In this document: piece by piece, positions 35,114 to 44,954 of the stretch | Layout: every line of letters begins with the position of its first letter | Numbering within the stretch: the stretch's first letter is position 1 | NCBI RefSeq assembly: GCF_016862115.1 | Contig: NZ_BOMI01000038.1 | Span: 1-58,108, forward strand | Reading direction: 5' to 3' | From: Paractinoplanes deccanensis | GTDB taxonomy: Bacteria; Actinomycetota; Actinomycetes; Mycobacteriales; Micromonosporaceae | Length of the DNA stretch: 58,108 nucleotides | Notes under the pieces: model-generated | Seen by the model: the letters and a program-made list of their open reading frames with translations, nothing else | Database searches by the model: none | What the model was told of the DNA's origin: nothing | Program-made: the position numbers and the translations under genes

Positions 35114-36064
35114 GTGTCTGAACGGCTCGACCTGCTCTCGACCGCGGAGCAGCATGCCTACCGCGTGCTGGTGAGAATGGCCGGCGCGACCGCCGGCGAC
35201 CTCGCGGACCAGGACGGCCTCTCCCCCGCCGAGGCCCGCGACGTGCTGGAGTCCCTGCACGGCAAGGGCCTGGCCACCGCGGGACCAACCTTCCACGCCC
35301 TGCCCGCCGACGTCGCCCTCGGCGACGCGCTGCTGCGCGAGCAGCAAGCCCTCGAGTCGGCACGCCAGATGGTGGCCGCGCTCAGCGAGGAATATCGCAG
35401 CAACACCCGCCGGCGCAGCGCCGAGCACCTCGTGGAGATCGTCGTCGGGGCCCGGGCACTGCGCGAGCGGCTGCGCGAGATGCAGGACTCGGCCGAGGAG
35501 GAGATCCTCTGGTTCTGCCGGGCCAACCCGATCGCGATGCAGGGCCCGGAGAACACCGAGGAGAACTCGGCGCTGGAGCGCGGCGTCCGCTACCGGGCGA
35601 TCTACGAGCGGGAGCTGCTCGAGAAGCCCGGCGAGCTGGACAGCATCGTCGAGGCGATCGGCCTGGGCGAGCAGTCGCGCACGCTGCCCACCCTGCCCGT
35701 ACGCCTCGCGATCGCCGATCACCGCCTGGCCGTCTGCCCGCTGGTGCCGGACGCCGCGCGGGGCGTCGGGCAGCCCACCGCGGCGCTGATCCGCCCCAGC
35801 GAGCTGCTCGACGCCCTGGTCGCGCTCTTCGAGAGCTACTGGGACCGGGCGACCCCGCTGCTGCCGGACGGCGGCGCGGCGGAGGAGCCCGACCGGTTGT
35901 TGCTCTCGCTCTTCGTCTCGGGCATGCCGGACAAGTCGATCGCGACCCAGCTCGGGGTGAGCCGCAGGACCGTCCAGCGGCGGTTGGACCGCCTCATGGA
36001 CATCGCCGGCGTCGACACCCGCCCCGGGCTGGCGTTCCAGGCCGCCCGGCGCGGCTGGCTGTGA
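35114..36064 (+). CDS. TrmB-like / LuxR-type helix-turn-helix regulator
   Basis: 316 residues. The N-terminal 60 residues form a winged helix of TrmB type (L-S-T-A-E-Q-H-A-Y-R-V-L, then L-S-P-A-E-A-R-D-V-L-E-S-L). A coiled, alanine-rich linker follows, then a sensor-like middle domain. The C-terminus carries a second helix-turn-helix of LuxR-like form (D-K-S-I-A-T-Q-L-G-V-S-R-R-T-V-Q-R-R). Such double-HTH regulators are common in Streptomyces relatives but their ligands are mostly unknown. TACAGT ends 7 bases before the GTG start, so the transcript may be leaderless. It probably controls the divergent decarboxylase. Confidence 0.8.
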   Translation: MSERLDLLSTAEQHAYRVLVRMAGATAGDLADQDGLSPAEARDVLESLHGKGLATAGPTFHALPADVALGDALLREQQALESARQMVAALSEEYRSNTRRRSAEHLVEIVVGARALRERLREMQDSAEEEILWFCRANPIAMQGPENTEENSALERGVRYRAIYERELLEKPGELDSIVEAIGLGEQSRTLPTLPVRLAIADHRLAVCPLVPDAARGVGQPTAALIRPSELLDALVALFESYWDRATPLLPDGGAAEEPDRLLLSLFVSGMPDKSIATQLGVSRRTVQRRLDRLMDIAGVDTRPGLAFQAARRGWL

Positions 36065-36084
36065 CGCAGGTGGCGCACCGTCAC
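36061..36084 (+). terminator. Weak hairpin after the TrmB-like gene
   Basis: GTGAC (36061-36065) pairs with GTCAC (36080-36084), and GGTG (36069-36072) with CACC (36076-36079), leaving a 3-base bulge and a GCG loop. It starts inside the stop region. There is no T-run, so its activity is uncertain. Confidence 0.3.
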
Positions 36085-36119
36085 GCCGACCGGGCCGGCG
36101 TTGTGCTCGATCGGCCTCA

Positions 36120-39100
36120 TCACGGCCTGCCGTAGGCACGGATCACGGTCTGCCGCACGGTGTTGCCGGCCCGGTCGCTCGCGGTGACCCGCAGCGAGAC
36201 GGCTCCCCGGCCGGGCACCCAGGCCCGCCAGGTCCCGCCGTCGTCCGCCGAGTATTCGACCTTGACCTGCTTCGCGCCCGGGACGCTGACCCGCAGCGGC
36301 CCGGTGGCGATGCCGTTCAGGGTCACCGGCACGTCGTACAAGGGCTGGAGCAGCGGCAGCGCACCGTCCTTCGCCGACCGGAACGTCCACTCGGTCGAGG
36401 TCGACGTGCCGTACAGCCACTCCTCGCCGCCACGCTTGGTCGTGACCGTCAGCGTGTAGGCGGCGTCACCGGCGGGCACCGCCACGTCCCGCCACGCGTT
36501 CGGGAAGTCGCCCAGCGAGGTGCCGTTCCGCGTCAGCGTCGCGGCCTGACCGGCCTGGTCGACCTGGTAGTGCCCGTCGGCGTCGACGAAGTCGGCGATC
36601 CGCAGCCGCAGCACGTTGCCCTCGCGGGCCCCGGAGCCGGCCGGCCGCAGCACCGGCGCCGCCCACGTCTCCGCGGAGGTGCCGGCCTTGCGGTACGAGG
36701 TCGGGTCGTCCTGGAAGCCGCCGTCGAGCGACGCCCCGATCGAGTTGAACGGGTATTCGTGGTGGACCTGGTGCTGCCACACCGTGTCACCGGTGGACAC
36801 CCACTCCTCGCGCACCGACGGCGTCCGCACCGCCCGCTGCGCGTCGTTCCAGGAGTACTCCTGCGCCGGCCGCCAGCCGAACCGCTGCTCGCGGACCCAG
36901 TCGAACCCGCCGTTGTCCTGGTAGCGCGTGGTGATCCGCTGCGAGTTGGCCGCCGTGACCCGGTGGACGATCTGGCTGGGCACGCGGTCCTTCGAGACCT
37001 GGAAGACGTCGTACAGGTAGGGGCTGTCGGGGGTCAGCGTCAGCGAGATGGAGCCGTGACGCTTGCGGGCCTCGGCGAGGAGCCGCTGCCCGTCGTCGTT
37101 CGGCACCACGGCGTTGACGATCGGCATCCGCTCGCCGTCGGGCTGCCAGGAGCCCCACGCGGACATCGTGCCGGGGAAGACGACCAGGGCGACCGCCGCT
37201 CCGGCCTCCGCGGCCTGGAGCGCCGCGTCGTAGTAGTTGTCGGTCTCGAGCACGACCGCCTTGCCTCTGACGTCGCCGTCGAGCCCGGCGACCAGGTCGA
37301 ACCGCCTCGTCCCGCTCCAGACCGGCGAGCTCGCCGTCAGGTTGAGGTCGACGCCGGGCAGCGACGAGCGGACGATCGGGGCGACCAACTGCCAGCGGGA
37401 GGAGAACTCGTAGCTGCCCTTGCGCAGCTTCGCCGTCGGGGTGACGTTTACCGCCTGCACCGAGCTGAAGTTCATGAACCCGTTGATGATGCCGCGGCCC
37501 GATCCGGTCACGCGGTGCACGTAGTAGCTGAACACCGTCTGCTGCTCCGCCGGCCGGGGCGTTTCGATCTTGACAGGCTTGGCCGTACGGGCGTCCAGCG
37601 TGATCTCGAGGTCGCGGTCCACCCGCAGCTCGGGGTTGGTGATCAGCGTGTCCTGCTCGTCGAGCGGGTAGCCGTCCGCGATCGTGGCGTCGAGCAGGTA
37701 GTCGCCCTCGGCCACCTCGTACGTCCTGGTCTGCCCCGCGAAGATCGCGTCGAGCACGTCGAAGCGCGGGTCGTCGCCGAACATCAGCATCGCCGAGACG
37801 GCCGCCGGCTTGCCGGACCGGTCCACGGCCTTGACGGTGACCTTGTGGTGCTCCCGGTCGAGCGTCCCGGCGAGGGCCGTGGTGACGAGCACGCCGCCCG
37901 GCGCGGTCGCGGTCAGCCACCCGCCGATCTGGCCGGGGTTCGTCAGGTCGTACGTGAGGACCACGTCCGCCTTGCCGCCCGCCGGAACGGTGACCGTCGA
38001 CGCGGAGGGCGTGATCGCGGCCAGGTCGTCCGTCAGGGTCAGCGTGACCGGCGCGCTCCCGGCGTTCGTGTAGGTCACCGTCCTGGTGACCGGCTTCTCG
38101 CCCAGCTGGTGGAGGCCGAAGTCGGCCACGCCCGTGCCCGCGACCTTCTGGGTCGTGGCGCGGGTGAGGTCGACGCGGCCGGCGCCCTGCGCGAACACCG
38201 GGGTGTCCGGCGTGGTCCTCGCGGTGCTGACCAGCGCCTGCTTGATCTGCTCGCCGCTCCAGTCCGGGTGCTGCTGCGCGACGATCGCGGCCGCCCCGGC
38301 GACGTGCGGCGTGGCCATCGAGGTGCCGGACGCCGAGGTGTAGAGCTCGTCCACCGGGGTGCCCATCGTGGTGCCGGCCGCGCGGGCCGCGACGATGTCC
38401 ACGCCGGGCGCGGTGATCTCGGGCTTGAGGCCCTCGTCGCCGACCCGCGGCCCGCGGCTGGAGAAACCGGCGATCCGGTCGTCACGGTCGACGGCGCCGA
38501 CGGTGAGCGCGCCGGTGGCCGCGCCGGGCGTGCCGACCTTGTAGCTCGCACCCTCGTTGCCGGCCGCCACGACGAAGAGCGCACCGGTCGACGCGCTGAG
38601 CTCGTTCACCGCGGCGCTCATCGGGTCGGTGCCGTCGGTCGCCTCGCCGCCGAGGCTCAGGTTGACGATCCTGGCGCCCTGGCCCGTCGCCCACTCCATG
38701 CCCGCGATGATCCCGGACTCGTACCCGGAGCCGCTGTCGTCGAGCACCTTGCCGATCAGCAGCCGCGCGCCGGGGGCGACGCCCTTGCGGGTGCCGTTCG
38801 AGCCGGCGCCGGTGCCGGCGACCGTGGCCGCGACGTGCGTGCCGTGCCCGAAGTGATCGCCGGTGTCGGCGCTGCCGCTGAAGTCCCGGGCCTCGTCGAT
38901 CTTGCCGGCCAGATCGGGGTGGCTCGCGTCGGCGCCGGTGTCGAGCACCGCGACCGTCACGCCCTTGCCGTCGAGCCCGGCCGCCCACGCGGTGGGCGCG
39001 CCGATCTGCGCGGTGCTGCGGTCGAGCACCGGCTTCACCTTGCCGTCGAGCCAGATGTGCGTCGCGGTGGTCGCGGTGCGTGCGCCGGTCGCCGCCGTCA

Positions 39101-39626
39101 CCTGGGTGCGCCAGAAGGCGGCGAGGTCCTGCTTGCCGGCCTTGACGGCGACCGCGCCCAGGCTGGGCAGCGCCGTGCCGTCGCCGCCGAGCGTGCGGGC
39201 GCCGGCCTGCGCACCCTGCACGATCAGCGGGAGGGTGCCGCGGGCCGCGTCGCCGTAGCCCTGCTCGATGAGGTGCTGCACGTCGAACAGCTCGGCGTCG
39301 AGCCGGCCCTCGCGCAGCAGCGGAAGGGCGTCGGACGGCAGGACGCGGACGCCCTGCTCGGTCTCGACGGTCGAGAATCGGACGCGTTCCCGTCCGGGCC
39401 CCGGCCGCACCGTCGCCGCGACCCGGTCGTCGCCGGCGGGGGCCAGCTCGACGACGTCGCCCGTGACGAGCGTGATCGTTTGCGCAACCGCGGGGGGAGC
39501 GGCGGCGGGGACGGGTGCGGCCGGGGCGGCAGCGGCGGCGGCAGGGCCTGGCGGTAACCCGGCCGCGCCGCCGGCTCCGATCAGGACGCCGACGAGGGCA
39601 CCGGTGAGACGCTTCGATGCTGGCAA
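36120..39626 (-). CDS. Secreted subtilisin-like serine protease (S8), large multidomain
   Basis: 1168 residues from a TTG at 39626, chosen because AAGGAG (39634-39639) lies 7 bases upstream; a GTG at 39656 has no such site. The signal peptide (residues 1-30, K-R then an Ala/Gly/Val core) is followed by an Ala/Pro linker and a propeptide. The S8 triad is Asp in A-V-L-D-T-G (about 229), His in F-G-H-G-T-H-V (about 261) and Ser in S-G-T-S-M-A-T-P (about 436), with oxyanion Asn in A-A-G-N-E. About 700 residues of beta-rich domains follow the catalytic part. No cell-wall anchor is seen. Likely an extracellular nutrient protease. Confidence 0.92.
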   Translation of the reverse strand: MPASKRLTGALVGVLIGAGGAAGLPPGPAAAAAAPAAPVPAAAPPAVAQTITLVTGDVVELAPAGDDRVAATVRPGPGRERVRFSTVETEQGVRVLPSDALPLLREGRLDAELFDVQHLIEQGYGDAARGTLPLIVQGAQAGARTLGGDGTALPSLGAVAVKAGKQDLAAFWRTQVTAATGARTATTATHIWLDGKVKPVLDRSTAQIGAPTAWAAGLDGKGVTVAVLDTGADASHPDLAGKIDEARDFSGSADTGDHFGHGTHVAATVAGTGAGSNGTRKGVAPGARLLIGKVLDDSGSGYESGIIAGMEWATGQGARIVNLSLGGEATDGTDPMSAAVNELSASTGALFVVAAGNEGASYKVGTPGAATGALTVGAVDRDDRIAGFSSRGPRVGDEGLKPEITAPGVDIVAARAAGTTMGTPVDELYTSASGTSMATPHVAGAAAIVAQQHPDWSGEQIKQALVSTARTTPDTPVFAQGAGRVDLTRATTQKVAGTGVADFGLHQLGEKPVTRTVTYTNAGSAPVTLTLTDDLAAITPSASTVTVPAGGKADVVLTYDLTNPGQIGGWLTATAPGGVLVTTALAGTLDREHHKVTVKAVDRSGKPAAVSAMLMFGDDPRFDVLDAIFAGQTRTYEVAEGDYLLDATIADGYPLDEQDTLITNPELRVDRDLEITLDARTAKPVKIETPRPAEQQTVFSYYVHRVTGSGRGIINGFMNFSSVQAVNVTPTAKLRKGSYEFSSRWQLVAPIVRSSLPGVDLNLTASSPVWSGTRRFDLVAGLDGDVRGKAVVLETDNYYDAALQAAEAGAAVALVVFPGTMSAWGSWQPDGERMPIVNAVVPNDDGQRLLAEARKRHGSISLTLTPDSPYLYDVFQVSKDRVPSQIVHRVTAANSQRITTRYQDNGGFDWVREQRFGWRPAQEYSWNDAQRAVRTPSVREEWVSTGDTVWQHQVHHEYPFNSIGASLDGGFQDDPTSYRKAGTSAETWAAPVLRPAGSGAREGNVLRLRIADFVDADGHYQVDQAGQAATLTRNGTSLGDFPNAWRDVAVPAGDAAYTLTVTTKRGGEEWLYGTSTSTEWTFRSAKDGALPLLQPLYDVPVTLNGIATGPLRVSVPGAKQVKVEYSADDGGTWRAWVPGRGAVSLRVTASDRAGNTVRQTVIRAYGRP

Positions 39627-39726
39627 GGTCGGGCTCCTTAGCGTGCTGGGTGACACGCATTCTGGAGTTCACCTGTTGCTTGCCGGGAGATCTGTTCGCT
39701 GCCGCAGTGGCGACATGGCGCGATGT

Positions 39727-39741
39727 GGACAACCGTTGTCC
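39727..39741. promoter_or_regulatory. Perfect 15-bp palindrome GGACAAC-C-GTTGTCC
   Basis: Seven-base arms around one base, about 100 bases upstream of the subtilase start and touching the stop codon of the anti-sigma gene. A plausible operator for the subtilase promoter. It is too short and lacks a T-run for a good terminator. Confidence 0.4.
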
Positions 39742-40442
39742 TACTGCATGGACAGCGCCACCTGACGTGCCTGGTGCAGGTCGGTGAAGCCCTCCAGGCG
39801 GTACGTGCGCACGTTGTCGTCCCAGATCAGCGTGGGTGTGGCGAGGCGCGCGGTGGCGGTGCGCTCGACGCCGGCGCGGTCGATGTAGGTCAGCGTGTGC
39901 GGGCCGGGAAGCCAGGCGGCGAGGGCCGTGCCGACCTGGGTCAGCTCGACCTGCCCGGCCTGCTTGAGGAAGGCGGCGGCCGACCCGTCGATCTGGTCGA
40001 GCCGGATCGATCCGCCCCGGTAGAAGAGCGAGACGACGCGGCCCTCGTCGGCCAGCTGCACCCGCTCCGGGTCGCCTAGGGCGGCCGGGAACCGCACGAG
40101 CTTGCGGGCCTCGTCGAGCGGAAGGTCGCCGGCGCCGGGCAGCGGGCTCGGGCTCGCGGCGGGTGGCGGCGGGGCGGCCTCGCGGCGCACCTCGATGCCG
40201 GCGACCCGCAGCACCTCGGTCACCGCGCCGACCACGGCCGCCCTCGCCGGCGCCACCGCGATCACGGTGCCCACGACCGCGGCCACCAGACCGGCCACCC
40301 ACGCCTTCCAGCGGCTCACCCGCCTCGCCGTCCGCGCGATGCGGGACCGGACGGCCGCGCGCTGGTCCGCCGGCTCGGGCACCTCCAGCCACGTGGCCAG
40401 GTCGCGGAGCTCGGCGATCAGGTCGTCCTCGCGGTCAGGCAC
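39741..40442 (-). CDS. Putative membrane anti-sigma factor
   Basis: 233 residues. A helical cytoplasmic part of about 45 residues (E-D-D-L-I-A-E-L-R-D-L-A-T-W-L) precedes one membrane helix (about 46-66), then an Ala/Pro/Ser linker and an outer domain rich in beta strands. The zinc-binding H-x3-C-x2-C of classical anti-sigma factors is not present. Identification rests mainly on position: its GTG start overlaps the end of an ECF sigma gene by 8 bases. The outer domain may sense a signal from the cell surface. Confidence 0.65.
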   Translation of the reverse strand: MPDREDDLIAELRDLATWLEVPEPADQRAAVRSRIARTARRVSRWKAWVAGLVAAVVGTVIAVAPARAAVVGAVTEVLRVAGIEVRREAAPPPPAASPSPLPGAGDLPLDEARKLVRFPAALGDPERVQLADEGRVVSLFYRGGSIRLDQIDGSAAAFLKQAGQVELTQVGTALAAWLPGPHTLTYIDRAGVERTATARLATPTLIWDDNVRTYRLEGFTDLHQARQVALSMQ

Positions 40443-40995
40443 CGGCCACCTCCAGGCCCTCGCGCAGCCGGGCCAGCGCCCGGTTGGTCCGCGACTTGAC
40501 CGTCCCCTTCGGAACGCCGAGGGCGGCGGCGGTCTCCTGCTCGGAGAGGTCGAGCAGGAAGCGGCAGACGAGCACCTCGCGGTCCCGGTCGCCCAGCTTG
40601 CGCAGATGCTCCACCAGGTGCTCGCGGCGCTCGTGGGCCATGGCGGAGTCGGCCGGGTCGGGCGCGTCGGCCCGCGGCCCCTCCGCGACGGCGGCGCGCA
40701 GGGCGAGGCCGTCGCGGCGCTTGCGGGAGCGGTGCAGGTTGCGCGTCTCGTTCGCGACGATCGCGAGCAGCCAGGGCCGGAAGCCGGACTCGCCGCGATA
40801 GCGCGACAGCTGCCGGAATGCCTTCACCAGCGCCTCCTGCACCACGTCGTCGGCGTCGTCACCGGCGCCGAGCAGCACGGCGGCCCGGTGCGCGGGCGCG
40901 GTGTAGCGGGCGACCAGGACCTCGTAGGCCCCCAGGTCGCCGTCGCGGGCCCGCGTCACGGCCGCCGCGTCGTCCAGCTCGGTGGTGTCGCTCAG
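40435..40995 (-). CDS. ECF-type RNA polymerase sigma factor (CTG start proposed)
   Basis: 186 residues if started at CTG 40995, which has GGAGG (minus strand 41008-41004) 8 bases upstream. The first conventional in-frame start is a GTG at 40959 (174 residues) with no site. Region 2 reads A-D-D-V-V-Q-E-A-L-V-K-A-F-R-Q-L and F-R-P-W-L-L-A-I-V-A-N-E. Region 4 has D-R-E-V-L-V-C-R-F-L-L-D-L-S-E-Q-E-T-A-A, then V-P-K-G-T-V-K-S-R. All elements are normal for an active ECF factor. Its own promoter matches the ECF consensus and mirrors that of the divergent propeller lipoprotein. Confidence 0.9.
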   Translation of the reverse strand: MSDTTELDDAAAVTRARDGDLGAYEVLVARYTAPAHRAAVLLGAGDDADDVVQEALVKAFRQLSRYRGESGFRPWLLAIVANETRNLHRSRKRRDGLALRAAVAEGPRADAPDPADSAMAHERREHLVEHLRKLGDRDREVLVCRFLLDLSEQETAAALGVPKGTVKSRTNRALARLREGLEVAGA

Positions 40996-41032
40996 CTCGG
41001 ATACCTCCGGTCGTTCGCACCGACACTGCCCT

Positions 41033-41058
41033 GACACCGCCCGCGCGGAAAGGGTTCC
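41033..41058 (-). promoter_or_regulatory. ECF-type promoter of the sigma/anti-sigma operon
   Basis: On the minus strand GGAACC (41058-41053) is followed by 17 bases and GTC (41035-41033). This is the classical ECF -35/-10 pair. It drives the sigma gene, suggesting positive autoregulation. The leader to the proposed start is about 30 bases and contains GGAGG. Confidence 0.7.
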
Positions 41059-41059
41059 C

Positions 41060-41085
41060 GGAACCTCCGCGCGGCGGCCGGTGTC
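41060..41085 (+). promoter_or_regulatory. ECF-type promoter of the propeller lipoprotein gene
   Basis: GGAACC (41060-41065), 17 bases, then GTC (41083-41085); CGGT precedes GTC as in the opposing promoter. The -35 abuts that of the divergent promoter, giving the palindrome GGTTCC-C-GGAACC. The GTC is 8 bases before the ATG at 41094, so the mRNA is probably leaderless. Confidence 0.7.
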
Positions 41086-41093
41086 ATCCGGGC

Positions 41094-42287
41094 ATGACCA
41101 CGCGCCGCACCTTTCTGGCCCTCTCCGGAGGCGTTGCCGCCCTCGCCGCCTGCCGCGAGCCGCAAGCCGTCGCCGCGCCACCACACGTTCCGGACCTCGT
41201 GCTGGCCGACAGCGGACGGGGCCTGGTGCGCCTGACCGGCACCGAGTCCCGCCCGCTCGGCGCCGCGGCCGCCCTGAGCCGGGACGGCACGATCGCGTAC
41301 GTCGCCGGGGAGACGGGCCTGACCCGCGTCTACGCCGCCACCGGGGCACCCGTCCACAGCACGGAGATCGGGGGTGGATGGGTGCCCCGGGTGGTCGCCG
41401 AGGCCGGCAACGTCTGCGTCCTGACCAGGACGGCGCACGCGGAACCGCCGGCCGCGCGGACGACGAGCCCGCTGCTCGTGGTGGCGGACCAGCCGCTGCA
41501 GAAGTACAACCTGCCCGGCGTGGTCGAGCCGGACGCTTTCACGTCGGACGGCGCCGGGCTCTTCGTGCTCGAGTGGCTGCCGGCCGCGCAGCCGGACCAT
41601 TACCGCGTACGGCTGCTGGATCTGGCGACCGGGCAGCTCCAGCCGTTGCTCACCCGCGACAAGGTGCCGGTCCCCGCGGGCGCCGAGGAGGAGATGCGCG
41701 GCAGCGGACGGCAGGCCGTGCTCTCCGGCGACCGCAAGGTGCTCTACACCCTCTACACGCACCAGCCGGACCACCAGCACACCCGCAACCTGCTCCACGG
41801 CACGCGCAACGACGTGCACGCCTTCGTCCACGTGCTGCACCTGGAGCAACGCTGGGCCTACTGCCTCGACCTGCCGGACCCGTTCGGCCACGGCCTGCCG
41901 GAGGGGCACGCGCTCGCCGCCGACGCCACCCACCTCGCCGTCCTCGACGCCGCGAGCGGGTCGATCGCGTTCGCGTCGGCGGCCTCGCTCGCCATCGAGA
42001 AGGTCGCCCGGATCCCGGCCCTCGCGGCCGCCGGTCACCTCGCGCTCGGCCGGGGACGCGCCTACGCCGCGTGCGGGACTGACGTGCACGTCGTCGATCG
42101 CGCCTCCGGCCGGGTCACCGCGCGGTGGTCCCTCGCGGACCCGGTGACCGGCCTGCGGTTGAGCCGTGACGGCAAACGGTTGTACGCCGGCGGCCGCGAC
42201 CGGGTGGCCTGGCTGGACGCCTCGTCGGGGAGCCTGCTCGGTCGCGTGCCGGTCGAGGGTCTGACCGCCCTGCGGCACGTCGGCTGA
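41094..42287 (+). CDS. Exported beta-propeller lipoprotein (Tat-type signal)
   Basis: 397 residues. The N-terminus T-R-R-T-F-L-A-L-S-G-G-V-A-A-L-A-A-C has a twin arginine followed by a hydrophobic core and lipobox L-A-A-C (Cys about 19), so it should be Tat-exported and lipid-anchored. The rest is a propeller with repeats such as A-L-S-R-D-G-T-I-A-Y-V-A-G and L-S-R-D-G-K-R-L-Y-A-G-G. No catalytic motif is seen. It is divergent from the ECF sigma gene and shares a symmetric ECF promoter, so it is very likely a direct target and possibly a sensor or feedback element. Confidence 0.8.
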   Translation: MTTRRTFLALSGGVAALAACREPQAVAAPPHVPDLVLADSGRGLVRLTGTESRPLGAAAALSRDGTIAYVAGETGLTRVYAATGAPVHSTEIGGGWVPRVVAEAGNVCVLTRTAHAEPPAARTTSPLLVVADQPLQKYNLPGVVEPDAFTSDGAGLFVLEWLPAAQPDHYRVRLLDLATGQLQPLLTRDKVPVPAGAEEEMRGSGRQAVLSGDRKVLYTLYTHQPDHQHTRNLLHGTRNDVHAFVHVLHLEQRWAYCLDLPDPFGHGLPEGHALAADATHLAVLDAASGSIAFASAASLAIEKVARIPALAAAGHLALGRGRAYAACGTDVHVVDRASGRVTARWSLADPVTGLRLSRDGKRLYAGGRDRVAWLDASSGSLLGRVPVEGLTALRHVG

Positions 42288-42313
42288 GGCGGCGAGCTTT
42301 TTGCCGAGCTACC

Positions 42314-42392
42314 GGAAGTTTCGGCCATACCCCTTCCTGTCGGCTGATCACTCTCTCCACCACGTGCTGGCCAGCGCTTCTGAAAGTTTCGA
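42314..42392 (+). promoter_or_regulatory. Two GAA(A)GTTTCG motifs upstream of the xylanase
   Basis: GGAAGTTTCGG at 42314-42324 and GAAAGTTTCGA at 42382-42392 are near-identical. Sites with a GAAA-TTTC core are described upstream of actinobacterial xylanase genes as regulator-binding sequences. These are candidate operators for sugar-responsive control of the xylanase. Confidence 0.5.
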
Positions 42393-42413
42393 TAGATTGC
42401 CGTAAGTTAAAGG

Positions 42414-42443
42414 TTGACTCATCCGTGTCGCGCTCCCCAAGAT
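42414..42443 (+). promoter_or_regulatory. Candidate promoter of the xylanase gene
   Basis: TTGACT (42414-42419) and CAAGAT (42438-42443) are 18 bases apart, close to the housekeeping consensus. They lie downstream of the GAAAGTTTCG motifs and about 90 bases before the GTG start. Confidence 0.4.
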
Positions 42444-42527
42444 GGGAGCCAACGACGATCGTCGATTCGCGTGGCGGGCCGCTTCCACCGGTGGCCCGCC
42501 CGCTCCCCCTTACCGACGAGAAGGTGA

Positions 42528-44501
<1,974 letters not shown>

Positions 44502-44556
44502 CCCTTCGGTCGGAGTGGCGCCGCGCAGTTCGAGATCAAGTCGGTACATTGGGGAC

Positions 44557-44856
44557 ATGGCAACGATCTCTCTGCGCGGCGCTCTGCTGCGGTCGTTGCC
44601 TGCCCTGCTCCTGCTGCTGACGCTGGGCCTCGTCGCCCCCGCAGCGGTCGCCGGGCCGGTCACCGCCGGGGTCACCCACAGCACCAGCTCCCCCGCCGCA
44701 CCGGCCGCAGGGTCCACAGCCGACACTCCGGAGTCACCGGATGCGGCTCCCGCGCGCACGCCCGGCGTTCCCGTCGCCGACCGCACGCGCGTCCTCTCCG
44801 CTCAGCACACCGCCGGCGCCCGCGGATCGCGCGCGCCTCCGTCCGCTCTCGCCTGA
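44557..44856 (+). CDS. Small secreted or membrane-tethered protein
   Basis: 99 residues from the ATG at 44557. A signal sequence with an L-L-L-L-L-T-L-G-L core (about 10-30) is followed by a low-complexity Ala/Pro/Thr/Ser region with no recognisable domain. TACATT ends 6 bases before the ATG and fits a leaderless promoter; GGGGAC directly before the ATG could also act as a weak ribosome-binding site. I do not recognise the family. It may be co-transcribed with the next gene 98 bases downstream. Confidence 0.5.
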   Translation: MATISLRGALLRSLPALLLLLTLGLVAPAAVAGPVTAGVTHSTSSPAAPAAGSTADTPESPDAAPARTPGVPVADRTRVLSAQHTAGARGSRAPPSALA

Positions 44857-44954
44857 CCATCCGCTGACGCCGCGGCCCTGCCGCGCCGCGCCTCGATGGT
44901 CACTGCCCTCTGCGGACTTTCTCTTCTTCTCGAGCGGACAGGACTCCCATTCCC

